Shown: positions 34,024 to 43,935 of the stretch, piece after piece
Layout of the letters: each line of letters starts with the position of its first letter
Numbering within the stretch: position 1 is the first letter of the stretch
Source: Anoxynatronum sp033549305
GTDB lineage: Bacteria > Bacillota > Clostridia > Peptostreptococcales > Tindalliaceae
Direction: 5' to 3'
Length of the DNA: 64,000 bases
NCBI GenBank assembly: GCA_033549305.1
Contig: JAWSUV010000001.1
Location: 23,708 to 87,707, forward strand
Notes under the pieces: model-generated
Told to the model about the DNA's origin: nothing
The model's database searches: none
Seen by the model: only the letters and a program-made list of their open reading frames with translations
Program-made: the position numbers and the translations under genes

Positions 34024-34523
34024 GACAACAATCCTTCAATCGGTTCAATGATCACCTGCTGTTCTTCAAGTGAGATCTTCTTGATGAAAGCTTTTACAGC
34101 AGGAATCATCCATTCTTTCTTTCCGTCCAGTGAAGTGACCACATAGACGTCGTGAGCACCTGTGGAAATGACCTGCGTCAATGTTCCAACATGCTCTCCA
34201 TCAGTGAGATAAATCTGAAGGCCCACCAGATCTTTAATGTAATACCGGTCTTCTTCCAGCTCAGGTCGCTGGGTTTCATCAGAGTACAGATGCTTCCCTC
34301 GTAGTGGTTCAACCTGTTCAATGCTGTCAAGACCCTCTAATTGGAGTATCAGGTCTTTCGGCCGGATTTTTATTTCCCTGATAATCCATTTTCGGTCGCT
34401 GCCCTCAATATAGACCCATTTCATGTTCTTGAACCGGTCTGAATCGTCAGTCATCGGATATACTTTTATCCCACCTCGGAGACCGTGAGTGCTGGTGATG
34501 ACACCGACTTTTAAATAATCCAT
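34020..34523 (-). CDS. rimM: 16S rRNA processing protein RimM
   Basis: The protein is 167 residues. An N-terminal RimM beta-barrel (VGVITSTHGLRGGIKVYP, about 7-24) precedes a C-terminal PRC barrel that starts near YYIKDLVG and ends EWMIPAVKAFI. It binds S19 and helps head assembly. It lies between khpA and trmD, the usual order. Confidence 0.96.
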   Translation of the reverse strand: MDYLKVGVITSTHGLRGGIKVYPMTDDSDRFKNMKWVYIEGSDRKWIIREIKIRPKDLILQLEGLDSIEQVEPLRGKHLYSDETQRPELEEDRYYIKDLVGLQIYLTDGEHVGTLTQVISTGAHDVYVVTSLDGKKEWMIPAVKAFIKKISLEEQQVIIEPIEGLLS

Positions 34524-34588
34524 TCCGCAACCTCCATCGCTGCTCCAAATCTGTGAAAACCTTGCAGCGCTGTTGGAACTTTCTGATG

Positions 34589-34816
34589 CTACAGGATTTC
34601 CACGATCACTTTCTTACTTTCCTTTGTTGCTGCCGCTTTCACGACAGTGCGGATCGCTTTGGCAATCCGGCCTTGTTTTCCGATGACTTTTCCCATATCT
34701 TCAGGCGCCACACGAAGCTCAATAAGAATCGAAGAACTGCCTTCCACTTCGTTGACCTGCACCTGATCCGGATGGTCCACCAGGGCTTTCGCAATTAATT
34801 CTACCAGATAGCCCAT
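34589..34816 (-). CDS. khpA: KH-domain RNA-binding protein KhpA (YlqC)
   Basis: The protein is 75 residues, a single KH domain with the IGKQGRIAKAIRT GxxG loop (about 45-57). KhpA forms a dimer with KhpB in Firmicutes and affects cell elongation and small-RNA biology. It sits between rpsP and rimM. Confidence 0.94.
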   Translation of the reverse strand: MGYLVELIAKALVDHPDQVQVNEVEGSSSILIELRVAPEDMGKVIGKQGRIAKAIRTVVKAAATKESKKVIVEIL

Positions 34817-34847
34817 GTCTCGATCCTCCCTTGTTCATCAGGTACTG

Positions 34848-35093
34848 TTACTCCAGGATACCGTTGTTCTTCAGCAGAACACGGACTGTTTCAGTGGGTT
34901 TTGCCCCATTGGATAACCATTTCTGTGCTTTTTCCTGATCGATTTTGATTTCCTTGGGTTCTGATACAGGATTATAGAAACCAATTTCTTCAATAAATCG
35001 TCCATCCCGCGGAGAACGGCTGTCTGCCACAACAATCCGGTAGAAAGGACGTTTCTTGGCACCCATTCTTTTCAGTCGAATTTTCACTGCCAT
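34848..35093 (-). CDS. rpsP: 30S ribosomal protein S16
   Basis: The protein is 81 residues with the S16 signature VKIRLKRMGAKKRPFYRIVV at the N-terminus. It binds 16S rRNA in the body of the 30S. GGGAGGTG lies before the ATG. It is 59 bp downstream of ffh. Confidence 0.98.
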   Translation of the reverse strand: MAVKIRLKRMGAKKRPFYRIVVADSRSPRDGRFIEEIGFYNPVSEPKEIKIDQEKAQKWLSNGAKPTETVRVLLKNNGILE

Positions 35094-35152
35094 GTTATTT
35101 CACCTCCCTTTCATGACGTACTGACATTCATGCAACGTTTATGATTGAAGGC

Positions 35153-36499
35153 TTACATGCCCGGAAAAGGCATTTTAAACCGTCCACCCTTTTTCATTCC
35201 TTTTTCCATATCCATAAACTGCTTCATCATTTTTTTGGTTTGCTCAAACTGCTTCAACAGCTTATTCACCTGCTGGATCGTTGTGCCGCTCCCGGCGGCA
35301 ATGCGTTTTCGCCGGCTGCCGTTTATCAGCCCGGGATTGATGCGTTCATCCCTGGTCATGGACTGTATAATGGCTTCAATATACACCAGTTCCCTGTCAT
35401 CCACATCCAGATTTTTTAACTGCTTATTGCCCATACCCGGAATCATTTGCAGAATCTGGCTCATTGAACCCATATTTTTCATTTGCTGCAGCTGGTCAAG
35501 AAAATCATCGAAGGTAAACTGCTGCGTTCTCATTTTCTTTTCCAGTTCCTGGGCCTTATTCATGTCAATGTTTGTCTGTGCTTTTTCAATCAGACTGAGC
35601 ATATCACCCATACCCAGGATTCGGGATGCCATCCGATCGGGGAAAAAGGGTTCGAATTCATCAACTTTTTCTCCCATGCCGACAAACTTAATCGGCTTTT
35701 GTGTCACAGCGCGAACAGAAAGAGCCGCACCTCCCCGAGTATCCCCATCCAGTTTGGTAAGAATAACGCCGTCAATCCCGATCTTTTCATGAAACTCCTG
35801 GGCTACGTTAACGGCATCCTGGCCTGTCATGGCGTCAACCACCAGCAGGATCTCCTGAGGTTTCACCGATGCCTTGATTTGCTGCAGTTCCTCCATCAAC
35901 ACTTCATCAATATGAAGCCGTCCGGCGGTATCAATGATCACGGTGTCCAATCCCAGCCTGCTGGCGTGTTCAATCGCCGCCCGGGCAATGTGAACGGGAC
36001 TGGTAACATCACCCATTGCAAAAACCGGCACATCAATTTTTTCACCGACGGTTTGCAGCTGCTGAATAGCCGCCGGCCGATAAACATCACAGGCTGCCAA
36101 CAACGGATTCTTTTGCTGTTTTTTTAAAAGCTTGGCCAGTTTACCACAGGTGGTTGTTTTCCCCGAACCCTGCAAACCTACCATCATATACACTGAAGGG
36201 GGCTTGGAAGAAAAGGTCAATTTGCTTTGTCCGCTGCCCATCAACGCTGTTAATTCTTCATTGACAATTTTAATCACATGCTGCCCCGGAGTCAGGCTTT
36301 GCATAACCTCGGAGCCAATCGCGCGCTCTGTTACCCGCTGAATAAAATCTTTGACAACCTTAAAGTTAACGTCTGCTTCCAAAAGCGCCAGTTTCACTTC
36401 ACGCATGGCTTCTTTGAGGTCTTTTTCCGTCAGTTTTCCTTTTCCCTTCAGTTTTTGAAGCGTATTTTGCAGTTTTTCAGACAGTCCTTCAAAAATCAT
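35153..36499 (-). CDS. ffh: Signal recognition particle protein Ffh (SRP54)
   Basis: The protein is 448 residues. An N-terminal four-helix domain precedes a GTPase domain with GLQGSGKTTTCGKLA (about 105-119) and DTAGRLHIDE. A methionine-rich M domain (from about 300) binds 4.5S RNA and signal peptides. AAAGGAGTT lies before the ATG. It is with ylxM and near ftsY, so both SRP GTPases are encoded within 3 kb. Confidence 0.98.
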   Translation of the reverse strand: MIFEGLSEKLQNTLQKLKGKGKLTEKDLKEAMREVKLALLEADVNFKVVKDFIQRVTERAIGSEVMQSLTPGQHVIKIVNEELTALMGSGQSKLTFSSKPPSVYMMVGLQGSGKTTTCGKLAKLLKKQQKNPLLAACDVYRPAAIQQLQTVGEKIDVPVFAMGDVTSPVHIARAAIEHASRLGLDTVIIDTAGRLHIDEVLMEELQQIKASVKPQEILLVVDAMTGQDAVNVAQEFHEKIGIDGVILTKLDGDTRGGAALSVRAVTQKPIKFVGMGEKVDEFEPFFPDRMASRILGMGDMLSLIEKAQTNIDMNKAQELEKKMRTQQFTFDDFLDQLQQMKNMGSMSQILQMIPGMGNKQLKNLDVDDRELVYIEAIIQSMTRDERINPGLINGSRRKRIAAGSGTTIQQVNKLLKQFEQTKKMMKQFMDMEKGMKKGGRFKMPFPGM

Positions 36500-36513
36500 T
36501 GCGCATAACTCCT

Positions 36514-36891
36514 TTAAGAAGTGCTGATTTGATAAAGTTGTTCCAGCGATTCTTTCATCTGTTTGAGTTGATCCAGTGCATCTTCCATATCAGGATTGTC
36601 TGCCAGCCGATATTCCAGGTTCGCAGCCATCTGCTTTAAGGATAGAATAAGGCGGCTCTGTCGTTGAAATGTCTGCAATAGCATCATTTTAGCTTCATAT
36701 TGTTCCAGTATATGGACCGTTCGCTTCAAATGATCATACACACCCTGGCGCGAGATCTGGAGCTCCTCCGCAATCTCGGCCAGTGTTAAGTCCTGATTGT
36801 AATAGAGATCCATCATCTGGCGCTGCTTGTCTGTCAGTAGTGACTGGTAGCAATCGAACAGCATGACACAGTTTGTATTTTTATCAATCAT
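36514..36891 (-). CDS. ylxM: YlxM-family (UPF0122) helix-turn-helix protein
   Basis: The protein is 125 residues. A sigma-region-4-like helix-turn-helix DLTLAEIAEELQISRQGVYD (about 34-53) is followed by a long coiled-coil-like helix. Relatives (YlxM) stimulate SRP GTPase activity in Streptococcus. It precedes ffh by 14 bp under its own strong promoter. Confidence 0.93.
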   Translation of the reverse strand: MIDKNTNCVMLFDCYQSLLTDKQRQMMDLYYNQDLTLAEIAEELQISRQGVYDHLKRTVHILEQYEAKMMLLQTFQRQSRLILSLKQMAANLEYRLADNPDMEDALDQLKQMKESLEQLYQISTS

Positions 36892-36937
36892 GATATCCCA
36901 CCACTGTAAAGGTTGTTTGCTTTATCGGCACATGCAC

Positions 36938-36966
36938 ATTCTAAAGGATTTTCATTGCATTGTCAA
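36938..36966 (-). promoter_or_regulatory. Strong sigma-A promoter of ylxM-ffh-rpsP
   Basis: A perfect TTGACA (36961-36966), a 17-bp spacer and TAGAAT (36938-36943) lie between ftsY and ylxM on the minus strand. Confidence 0.88.
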
Positions 36967-36990
36967 CCATTATTGCTTTACTTTTTTTCA

Positions 36991-37926
36991 CTACTCATCA
37001 CCCAGCAAAGCATCTGCAAAGGATTTGGCGTCAAAAGGCTGCAAATCATCCAGTTGTTCTCCCACGCCAATCATTTTAACCGGGATGCCCATGCTTCGAA
37101 CAATCGACATAATAATGCCGCCTTTTGCTGTTCCATCCAGTTTTGTCAGAACAATACCGGTAATACCCGCTACCTCACCAAATACTTTTGCCTGTTGCAG
37201 TGCGTTTTGTCCGGTCGTGGCGTCCAGCACCAGCAGCACTTCTTTCCGGGCTTCAGGATACTCCCGGTCGATTACCCGAAAAATTTTCCCCAGTTCATTC
37301 ATAAGATTTTTTTTATTGTGCAGCCGCCCTGCAGTATCACAGATCAGAACGTCACTGCCGCGTGCCCTGGCTGCATGGATCGCGTCAAAGATGACCGCCG
37401 CCGGATCAGCTCCCTCCTGGTGACGGATCACAGGTACACCACTGCGTTGGCCCCAGATTTCCAGTTGATCAATGGCTCCAGCCCGAAAAGTGTCACCGGC
37501 GGCCAGTATCACTTTTTTACCCTGTCCCTTGAAATAATGGGTGAGTTTTCCGATGGTCGTCGTTTTTCCGACACCATTGACTCCCACCACCAGGACAACT
37601 GCAGGCGCAGGGTCGATATTGATGGTCTGGTCTCCTGCTGTCAGTAATTCTACCATCAGATCTTTTAGCAATGACTTGACTATCTGCGGATCATCCGTTT
37701 TCCCCTCCCTTACGCGCTGTTTTAAAGAGGTCATCAGCTCCATGGTGGTTTCAAAACCGATATCAGCAGTAATCAATATTTCTTCCAGATCATCATAAAA
37801 GTCATCGTCAAGTATTTCATATCCATTGACCAATGCATCAATCCGATCAGTCAATTCACGGGATGTTTTGCTCAGACCTTCCTTTAACCGTTGAAAGATG
37901 CCGGTCGCTTTTGATGATTCGTTCAT
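36991..37926 (-). CDS. ftsY: Signal recognition particle receptor FtsY
   Basis: The protein is 311 residues. A short N-domain without the long acidic A-domain precedes the GTPase with VVGVNGVGKTTTIGKLTHY (about 112-130), DTAGRLHNKKNLM and TKLDGTAKGG. It receives ribosome-Ffh complexes at the membrane. AGGAGG lies 8 bases before the ATG. It is the last gene of the fapR-plsX-rnc-smc-ftsY run. Confidence 0.97.
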   Translation of the reverse strand: MNESSKATGIFQRLKEGLSKTSRELTDRIDALVNGYEILDDDFYDDLEEILITADIGFETTMELMTSLKQRVREGKTDDPQIVKSLLKDLMVELLTAGDQTINIDPAPAVVLVVGVNGVGKTTTIGKLTHYFKGQGKKVILAAGDTFRAGAIDQLEIWGQRSGVPVIRHQEGADPAAVIFDAIHAARARGSDVLICDTAGRLHNKKNLMNELGKIFRVIDREYPEARKEVLLVLDATTGQNALQQAKVFGEVAGITGIVLTKLDGTAKGGIIMSIVRSMGIPVKMIGVGEQLDDLQPFDAKSFADALLGDE

Positions 37927-37961
37927 GCGTTATTCCTCCTCTTCCGATGATGATGGACGCA

Positions 37962-40900
37962 TCAGCCGGCGATCATGTTTTCTTCAATCTCCTGAAGCTT
38001 CAGGGTCAGCATCTTTGATATTCCTTTTTCCTGCATGGTGATGCCGTAGAGTGTCTGTGCCCGTTCCATGGTTTGTTTTTTATGGGTGACTACCACAAAC
38101 TGAATTTCTGATGACAACGTCACCAGATAATCCGCAAATCGACTGACGTTGGCGTCATCCAGGGCTGCTTCTATTTCATCAAGTACACAAAAAGGCGACG
38201 GTTTGACCAGCAGAATCCCAAACAGGAGTGAGATAGCCGTCAACGCCTTTTCGCCACCTGACAGCAATGATAAATGCTGGGATTTCTTGCCTGGCGGCTG
38301 GGCGATAATTTCTATGCCAGTGGTTAACAGATCTTCAGGATTCTGCAAAACCAATTCAGTGTTTCCTCCATGAAAGAGTCGTTGAAACACTTCATTGAAC
38401 CGCACCTGGATTTTGTCAAATTGTTCCCGAAACTGTTGTATCATATGGGTTTCCAGTTCTGAGATAATGCGTTCAAGTGATTCTTTTGCATCCAGCATAT
38501 CCTGTTGCTGCTTGATCAGAAAATCGAACCGTTCTTTGACGCGTTTGTATTCATCCAATGCACCGACATGGACATCTCCGAGACTCAGCATTTCTCTTTT
38601 AAATGCATTCAAGTCTGAGGGTTTAAGTCCGTGCTCCGAATGGCTCTTTAACCAGATCCGAGCCTGTGTCGGGTTAAACTGATGCTGTTCCAGGAGCTTT
38701 TCTTCTACCTGTTGAAGCTGCCATTCCTGCTTTGACAGGCGAATTTCTGCCTGATGCATTTTTTCTCTGATTCCCTCAAGCGTTTCTTTCAGTTGCTGAA
38801 TATCCTCTCGAAGCCCCTTTAATGCCTGCTGCTTATCTTCTTTCATTTTCTTCAACTGCTGTTCTTTTTTTTGTTCTTCTTCAATCGTTTCCAGCAATTG
38901 TTGAATGGATACAGCCAGCACTTCCATTTCCTTTGAAATCGCAGCTTCCCGTTCATCGATTGACTGTGCTTCCTGATCCATTGTTTTTTGCTTTTTGCTG
39001 ATCATCTGTAACCGATCTTCACTGGCCGTTCTTTCAGTTGCAAGTGATTTTCCTTTTTCATTGTGCTCTGCTATTTCAACCTGCAATTGGTTGAGCAGTT
39101 GAGAGAGTTGCTCCATCTGCTGCTGCATCAACCGCTGTGTCGTGGCCTCCTTCTCGACATCTGCACGAACATCCGCCAGGGTTTTCTCTTTTTCTGTCAA
39201 CTTATTGTGTAGGTGCTGCGTATCGCTGATCAGATCTCCTATGTGCAGTGACAATTGTTTCTTCTCATCTTCCAGACGCTGCTGTTGATGCCGTTGTTCT
39301 TCAAGCTGCCGCGCAAAGCCCTGGCTGTCACTTTCAACCCTGACAGCGGTCTGTTCTTCCTGGGACAGTTCCTGCTTTCTTTCATGAAGAAGACTCATCA
39401 GTCTTCCCTGATCCTCCATCAGTTGTTCCCGTCTGGTTTCCAGATCATTTCGCTTAGCCGCCAATTCATGAATCTGATTTCCCAGTTCTTCAATCTCGCG
39501 TTTTCTTACCAGCAAACCATCCTGCTGATGAGAAACACTCCCGCCTGTCATGGATCCACCCGGCTGAATCAGGTCTCCATCCAGGGTTGTGATTTTAATC
39601 TGGTGTCTGAAATCCCGCGCGATTTGAATAGCCGTGTCAAGCTGTCCCGCGATGATAACCCGTCCAAGCAGATTTTCAAAGATGGATTGATAGGGACTGG
39701 GGTAACTGATCCGGTCCAATGCACAGGTTGTGTTGGGATATTTCTCCAGGCTCTGTAGTTCCTGATTGCGTAGTTGGCGTCCCTTAATGACGTTGATGGG
39801 TAAAATGGTGACCCTGCCCTGATGGTTCTTTTTCAGATATTCAATAATTTTCTTGGCCTGAGCCTCTTCATCTGTCACCAAATATTGAAGTGCAGGACCC
39901 AGGGCTGTTTCAACCGCAGTTTCATATCCCTTTGGAACCCGGATCAAGTCAGCGACTACGCCATGGAAACCCTGGGAAAGATGGGGCTGCTGTTGAACTG
40001 CCCGCAAGACATTTTTAACTCCCCGCTGAAAACCTTCAAAGGATTTCTCCATATTGACAAGGGTATTTTTACGGTGCAGTGATCGGTCATGCTCCTGTGA
40101 AGTACTGTAGATGTCACGCTCAAGCGAAGTAATGTGCTCCTCCTTCTGCTTTACAAACTCCTGCTGCTGCTGAATTTCTTCCTTCAGTTTTTCCACATGT
40201 TGTTTAATGCTCATTTTCTGTTTCATCAAGCTTTCGTATTGTTCTTTTGCGACAGTGGTTGTCTGCCGAACACGATCCAGTTCAGCTTCCAGTTGCCGGT
40301 GCCGCTCAGCAGCAGCATCCTGCAACGCTTGGATCCTTTCTTTCCTGGCTTTTAATCCGGCAATATCATTCAAGGTTTCAATAATGCCCGCTTTGTTGTC
40401 TTCCAACAGCTCATGACGTGATTTCAGTTGTTGCGTTTCAACAACGATTCGTTCTTTCAGTGCCGACAACTTCTCGTTTTTCTCCAGTATTAATTCCTGA
40501 TGCTGCATCATCGCCTGCTCAAGCTGAAGAAAGCGCGCTGTTTCTTTCTCGCTTTCCTGCTGCATCGCCAGAGCATCCGTTTTCAAGCGATGGCGCTGTT
40601 CACCGAGATGGTCTCTTGCCTGCTCTTTGAGCCGCCGTAGCGTCCTGGTTTCTTCCGTACGGTTTTCAATGTCCCGGATTCGCTGATCCAGCGTATCTTT
40701 TTCCTGCTGGCACTGTTCAATGTATATAACCGCCTTTTGCTCTTCTTCCTCAACATTTTCAAGATCTTGATGAATAGAATGAAGGTTATTCTCCCATTCT
40801 TCCTGTTCCCGTTCAATTTGTGTCATGGCTCCTTTAGTTTTGTCATATTCACGAATAAAGGCATCCACTTCCAGCAATGCTACTTTTTCCCGAAGCATCA

Positions 40901-41546
40901 GGTATTTTTCGGCTTTGTCCGCCTGTTTTTTTAACGGTTCAATTTGCTCTTCCAATTCAAGCAGAATGTCCTTCAGTCGACTGAGATTTTCATCTGTCTG
41001 TCCCATTTTTTTTGCCGCTTCTTCTTTTCGGGTGCGGTATTTAACGATACCGGCTGCTTCATCAAACAACAGCCTGCGTTCATCTCCCCGCTGGCTGAGA
41101 AGTTCATCTATTCTCCCCTGGCCGATAATGGAATAGCCCTCTTTACCGATACCGGTATCCATCAGGAGTTCCCGCACGTCTTTTAAACGGCATTTGGTTC
41201 GATTCAAATAGTATTCGCTTTCTCCCGAACGATAGACCCGCCGTGTAATGGCCACTTCCTGGTATGGTATCGGAAGAAGTGCACTGTTGTTATCAAAAAC
41301 AATGGTGACTTCAGCTAATCCCTGAGGTTTTTTTCGATCTGTACCTGAAAAAATGATATCTTCCATTTTCTGGCCCCGGAGGCTTCGGGCACTTTGTTCG
41401 CCCAATACCCACCGAATCGCATCTGCGATATTGCTTTTACCGCAGCCATTTGGGCCTACCACCGCTGTGATGCCTTTATCAAAATGGAGTTCAGCCCGTT
41501 GAGCAAAAGACTTGAATCCCTTCATTTCAATTTTTTTAAGATGCAC
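37962..41546 (-). CDS. smc: Chromosome condensation ATPase SMC
   Basis: The protein is 1194 residues. The N-terminal head has GPNGCGKSNIADAIRWVLG (about 32-50). Two long Gln/Glu-rich coiled coils flank a hinge (about 510-650, with a GGSMTGGS loop). The C-terminal head has LSGGEKALTAISL and VLDEIEAALDD. With ScpAB it loops and segregates the chromosome. The start is GTG 41546 with AGGAGG 8 bases upstream; an ATG eight codons earlier lies before that site. Confidence 0.98.
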   Translation of the reverse strand: MHLKKIEMKGFKSFAQRAELHFDKGITAVVGPNGCGKSNIADAIRWVLGEQSARSLRGQKMEDIIFSGTDRKKPQGLAEVTIVFDNNSALLPIPYQEVAITRRVYRSGESEYYLNRTKCRLKDVRELLMDTGIGKEGYSIIGQGRIDELLSQRGDERRLLFDEAAGIVKYRTRKEEAAKKMGQTDENLSRLKDILLELEEQIEPLKKQADKAEKYLMLREKVALLEVDAFIREYDKTKGAMTQIEREQEEWENNLHSIHQDLENVEEEEQKAVIYIEQCQQEKDTLDQRIRDIENRTEETRTLRRLKEQARDHLGEQRHRLKTDALAMQQESEKETARFLQLEQAMMQHQELILEKNEKLSALKERIVVETQQLKSRHELLEDNKAGIIETLNDIAGLKARKERIQALQDAAAERHRQLEAELDRVRQTTTVAKEQYESLMKQKMSIKQHVEKLKEEIQQQQEFVKQKEEHITSLERDIYSTSQEHDRSLHRKNTLVNMEKSFEGFQRGVKNVLRAVQQQPHLSQGFHGVVADLIRVPKGYETAVETALGPALQYLVTDEEAQAKKIIEYLKKNHQGRVTILPINVIKGRQLRNQELQSLEKYPNTTCALDRISYPSPYQSIFENLLGRVIIAGQLDTAIQIARDFRHQIKITTLDGDLIQPGGSMTGGSVSHQQDGLLVRKREIEELGNQIHELAAKRNDLETRREQLMEDQGRLMSLLHERKQELSQEEQTAVRVESDSQGFARQLEEQRHQQQRLEDEKKQLSLHIGDLISDTQHLHNKLTEKEKTLADVRADVEKEATTQRLMQQQMEQLSQLLNQLQVEIAEHNEKGKSLATERTASEDRLQMISKKQKTMDQEAQSIDEREAAISKEMEVLAVSIQQLLETIEEEQKKEQQLKKMKEDKQQALKGLREDIQQLKETLEGIREKMHQAEIRLSKQEWQLQQVEEKLLEQHQFNPTQARIWLKSHSEHGLKPSDLNAFKREMLSLGDVHVGALDEYKRVKERFDFLIKQQQDMLDAKESLERIISELETHMIQQFREQFDKIQVRFNEVFQRLFHGGNTELVLQNPEDLLTTGIEIIAQPPGKKSQHLSLLSGGEKALTAISLLFGILLVKPSPFCVLDEIEAALDDANVSRFADYLVTLSSEIQFVVVTHKKQTMERAQTLYGITMQEKGISKMLTLKLQEIEENMIAG

Positions 41547-41585
41547 TGATGATCCCTCCTGAAGCCTCAATATGCAGTACGATCC

Positions 41586-42308
41586 TCATTTAACAGCCCG
41601 TTGTTTCATGCTGGATATGGCTGCTCTGGCCGCATTCTGTTCGGCTTCCTTTTTGTTCTTTCCCTGCCCGTTTCCCAGCATCTGCTCTCCGGCCCGCACT
41701 TCAATATAAAATGTTTTATTATGGTCAGGACCTTCCTCATTGACCACCAGGTATTCGATCTTATCCTGAGTATTGCACTGAAGTATTTCCTGGAGCTTTG
41801 TTTTATAATCAGACATCAAATCGCCGCTGGCGGCCAGATCGATTAAATCCTTAAAGTTATCAATGACAAAAGCCTCGGCATGTAAATAGCCGCCATCCAG
41901 ATAAATGGCAGCAATCAACGATTCCAGTCCGTCCGCAAGGATCGATTCCCGGTCTCTGCCACCGCTGCTTTCCTCACCTCTCCCCAATAACAGGTGTTTC
42001 CCAATGTCGATACGGCGCGCCTTCAACGCCAATGATGTTTCACACACAACATTTGCTCTCACTTTCGTCAATTCACCTTCGGGCAGATGATGATAAGTCT
42101 CAAAGATATAATGGCTGATGATGAGGCTCAGCACTGAATCTCCCAGAAATTCAAGCCGTTCATTATCCCGCATTCTTCTATGCTTCCATTCATTGGCAAA
42201 GGAACTGTGTGTAAGAGCTTCCAGCAAGATGTCTTCCTTTTTAAAACAATATCCTATCCGCTGCTGAAGTATTGTGATGGTTTTTTTCCACTTATCCAGT
42301 TCCCTCAT
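41586..42308 (-). CDS. rnc: Ribonuclease III
   Basis: The protein is 240 residues. The catalytic signature NERLEFLGDSVLSLIISHY lies at about 47-65, and a C-terminal double-strand RNA-binding domain at about 165-235. It cleaves rRNA precursors and duplex RNA. The ATG overlaps the plsX stop as ATGA with GGGGAGG upstream. No acpP, fabD or fabG lies between plsX and rnc, unlike Bacillus. Confidence 0.97.
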   Translation of the reverse strand: MRELDKWKKTITILQQRIGYCFKKEDILLEALTHSSFANEWKHRRMRDNERLEFLGDSVLSLIISHYIFETYHHLPEGELTKVRANVVCETSLALKARRIDIGKHLLLGRGEESSGGRDRESILADGLESLIAAIYLDGGYLHAEAFVIDNFKDLIDLAASGDLMSDYKTKLQEILQCNTQDKIEYLVVNEEGPDHNKTFYIEVRAGEQMLGNGQGKNKKEAEQNAARAAISSMKQRAVK

Positions 42309-43324
42309 CTGGATTCCTCCCCAGGAGGCTGATCAGTTGTTGTCGGCAGTTGACTGATGATATGGCTGACCAATTGATTTTCAAAAGATATTTTTGCCTG
42401 GCGAACCGCGTTTTTAATGGCTTTGGCATTGGAGCTTCCGTGAGCTTTGATCAGAAGTCCGTTTACCCCCAAAAAGGGAACCCCTCCATGTTCTGCATAA
42501 TCAAATTGTTTCTTGAGAGCCTTTAGTCCTGGTTTTGCAAGCAAAGCACCTGCTTTCGTCCGCCAGGTGCGCATCAATTCCTGTTTCAGTGTATCTCCAA
42601 ATGTCTGGGCTACTCCTTCATACAGTTTCAGGATAATGTTTCCGGTAAAGCCATCACAGACGATTACATCTGCTACTCCCGCAGGAATATCGCGGGCTTC
42701 AATATTGCCCGCAAATCCAATTTCCGCGTCATTCAACAGTTGATAGGCAGCTTTACTGAGTTCGTTCCCTTTCTCCTCCTCCGCTCCCACATTCACCAAA
42801 CAGATTTTAGGCTTGTCCATTCCTGCCATGGTTTGCATGTAACTGTTCCCCATCCTGGCAAAGTCAAGCAGGTGCTGTGGTTTGCAGTCTGCATTCGCAC
42901 CAGCGTCAATCAACAGGGAAATTCCTTTGGGAGTTGGAAACGGTACAGCCAGGGCCGGTCGGGTGATTCCTTTGATTCGTCCCAGAATAAAAAGGCCGCC
43001 GGCCAGCAGCGCCCCCGTATTTCCGGCAGAAATCACCGCATCAGCTTCACCATCCTTCACCATTTGGAAAGCAACGGACATGGATGATTGTTTCTTTTGC
43101 CGCAGTGCCACAGATGGTTTATCATGATTTTCGATTACTTCAGAACAGTGAATGACTGTCACCTGATCTGCAATCATTCCAAGCCGATGAATTTCCCGAT
43201 GAACGATTTCTTCCCGTCCGGTTAGAATCACGTGCACATCCAATTCCTGAACGGCTTGGAGAGCGCCTGCCACTGTTACTTCCGGTCCGTAATCGCCACC
43301 CATGGCATCGATGACAACTCTCAT
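42305..43324 (-). CDS. plsX: Phosphate acyltransferase PlsX
   Basis: The protein is 339 residues. The N-terminus is VVIDAMGGDYGPEVTVAGA, with SAGNTGALLAGG near 100 and CDGFTGNIILKLYEG near 220. It makes acyl-phosphate from acyl-ACP for phospholipid synthesis with PlsY. It overlaps fapR and rnc by ATGA on both sides, so it is coupled to the lipid regulator. Confidence 0.97.
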   Translation of the reverse strand: MRVVIDAMGGDYGPEVTVAGALQAVQELDVHVILTGREEIVHREIHRLGMIADQVTVIHCSEVIENHDKPSVALRQKKQSSMSVAFQMVKDGEADAVISAGNTGALLAGGLFILGRIKGITRPALAVPFPTPKGISLLIDAGANADCKPQHLLDFARMGNSYMQTMAGMDKPKICLVNVGAEEEKGNELSKAAYQLLNDAEIGFAGNIEARDIPAGVADVIVCDGFTGNIILKLYEGVAQTFGDTLKQELMRTWRTKAGALLAKPGLKALKKQFDYAEHGGVPFLGVNGLLIKAHGSSNAKAIKNAVRQAKISFENQLVSHIISQLPTTTDQPPGEESR

Positions 43325-43914
43325 TCTGTTTCCCCCTTTTCAGCATCCAAGTCCACCAGGATAAATTTTCCGCGAAAGACTTGGATTTGTTTTGTACTTA
43401 TTCTTACATGAATAAAGTGTTTGTTACCTCTCACCCTCACCACTTCGGCTTTGGCTACAAGTTTGTCGCCAGCCTCCACGGGATGCAGGTATTTAATGTT
43501 TGAAACACCCGTCAAAGCAACGCTGGCATCAATGACTGCCATGGCAAGGGTTTCTGCCTGTGAATAGATGTGATGACCCATGACCATACTGGTTTTTTTG
43601 AATGCCATGTCATCATTTGTATCAAGGATGGATATGCCGGTCACACCCAGGTTCAGGTCAATCAGCTCACCAACGATTTCCGCGCCTGACATGCTGCGTA
43701 CTTTTGCATAATTCTCAGAAGCTGCATGACGCATCCGTTCACGCAGTTCCGGAATGCCCAGCTCCAGGCGATCGAGCCGAATTGTCTGGATGCTGACTTC
43801 AAATCGAACAGACAGATCTTCATCTGTCAGAAAGGGATCCGAATCCATCAACAGCCTCAACTCATCCTGACGTTGTTTTTTTGATTTTTTTAACGTTTGT
43901 TGGACTGAGTTCAT
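43321..43914 (-). CDS. fapR: Fatty acid biosynthesis repressor FapR
   Basis: The protein is 197 residues. An N-terminal helix-turn-helix (TDEDLSVRFEVSIQTIRLDR, about 35-54) is joined to a C-terminal hot-dog fold that binds malonyl-CoA in the family. It represses lipid genes and releases DNA when malonyl-CoA rises. ATG 43914 has AGGGGTG upstream; two earlier ATGs are less well spaced. A FapR operator lies 22 bases before the start, implying autoregulation. Confidence 0.95.
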   Translation of the reverse strand: MNSVQQTLKKSKKQRQDELRLLMDSDPFLTDEDLSVRFEVSIQTIRLDRLELGIPELRERMRHAASENYAKVRSMSGAEIVGELIDLNLGVTGISILDTNDDMAFKKTSMVMGHHIYSQAETLAMAVIDASVALTGVSNIKYLHPVEAGDKLVAKAEVVRVRGNKHFIHVRISTKQIQVFRGKFILVDLDAEKGETE

Positions 43915-43935
43915 TATCATCACCCCTGATTACAA

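Noticed and set aside
34524..34588. Inverted repeat segments between rimM and khpA
   Set aside because: Stems of five bases only with large loops; not distinguishable from chance.
36913..37647. A 244-codon open frame on the plus strand
   Set aside because: It is antisense to ftsY and to the strong ylxM promoter; no family features.
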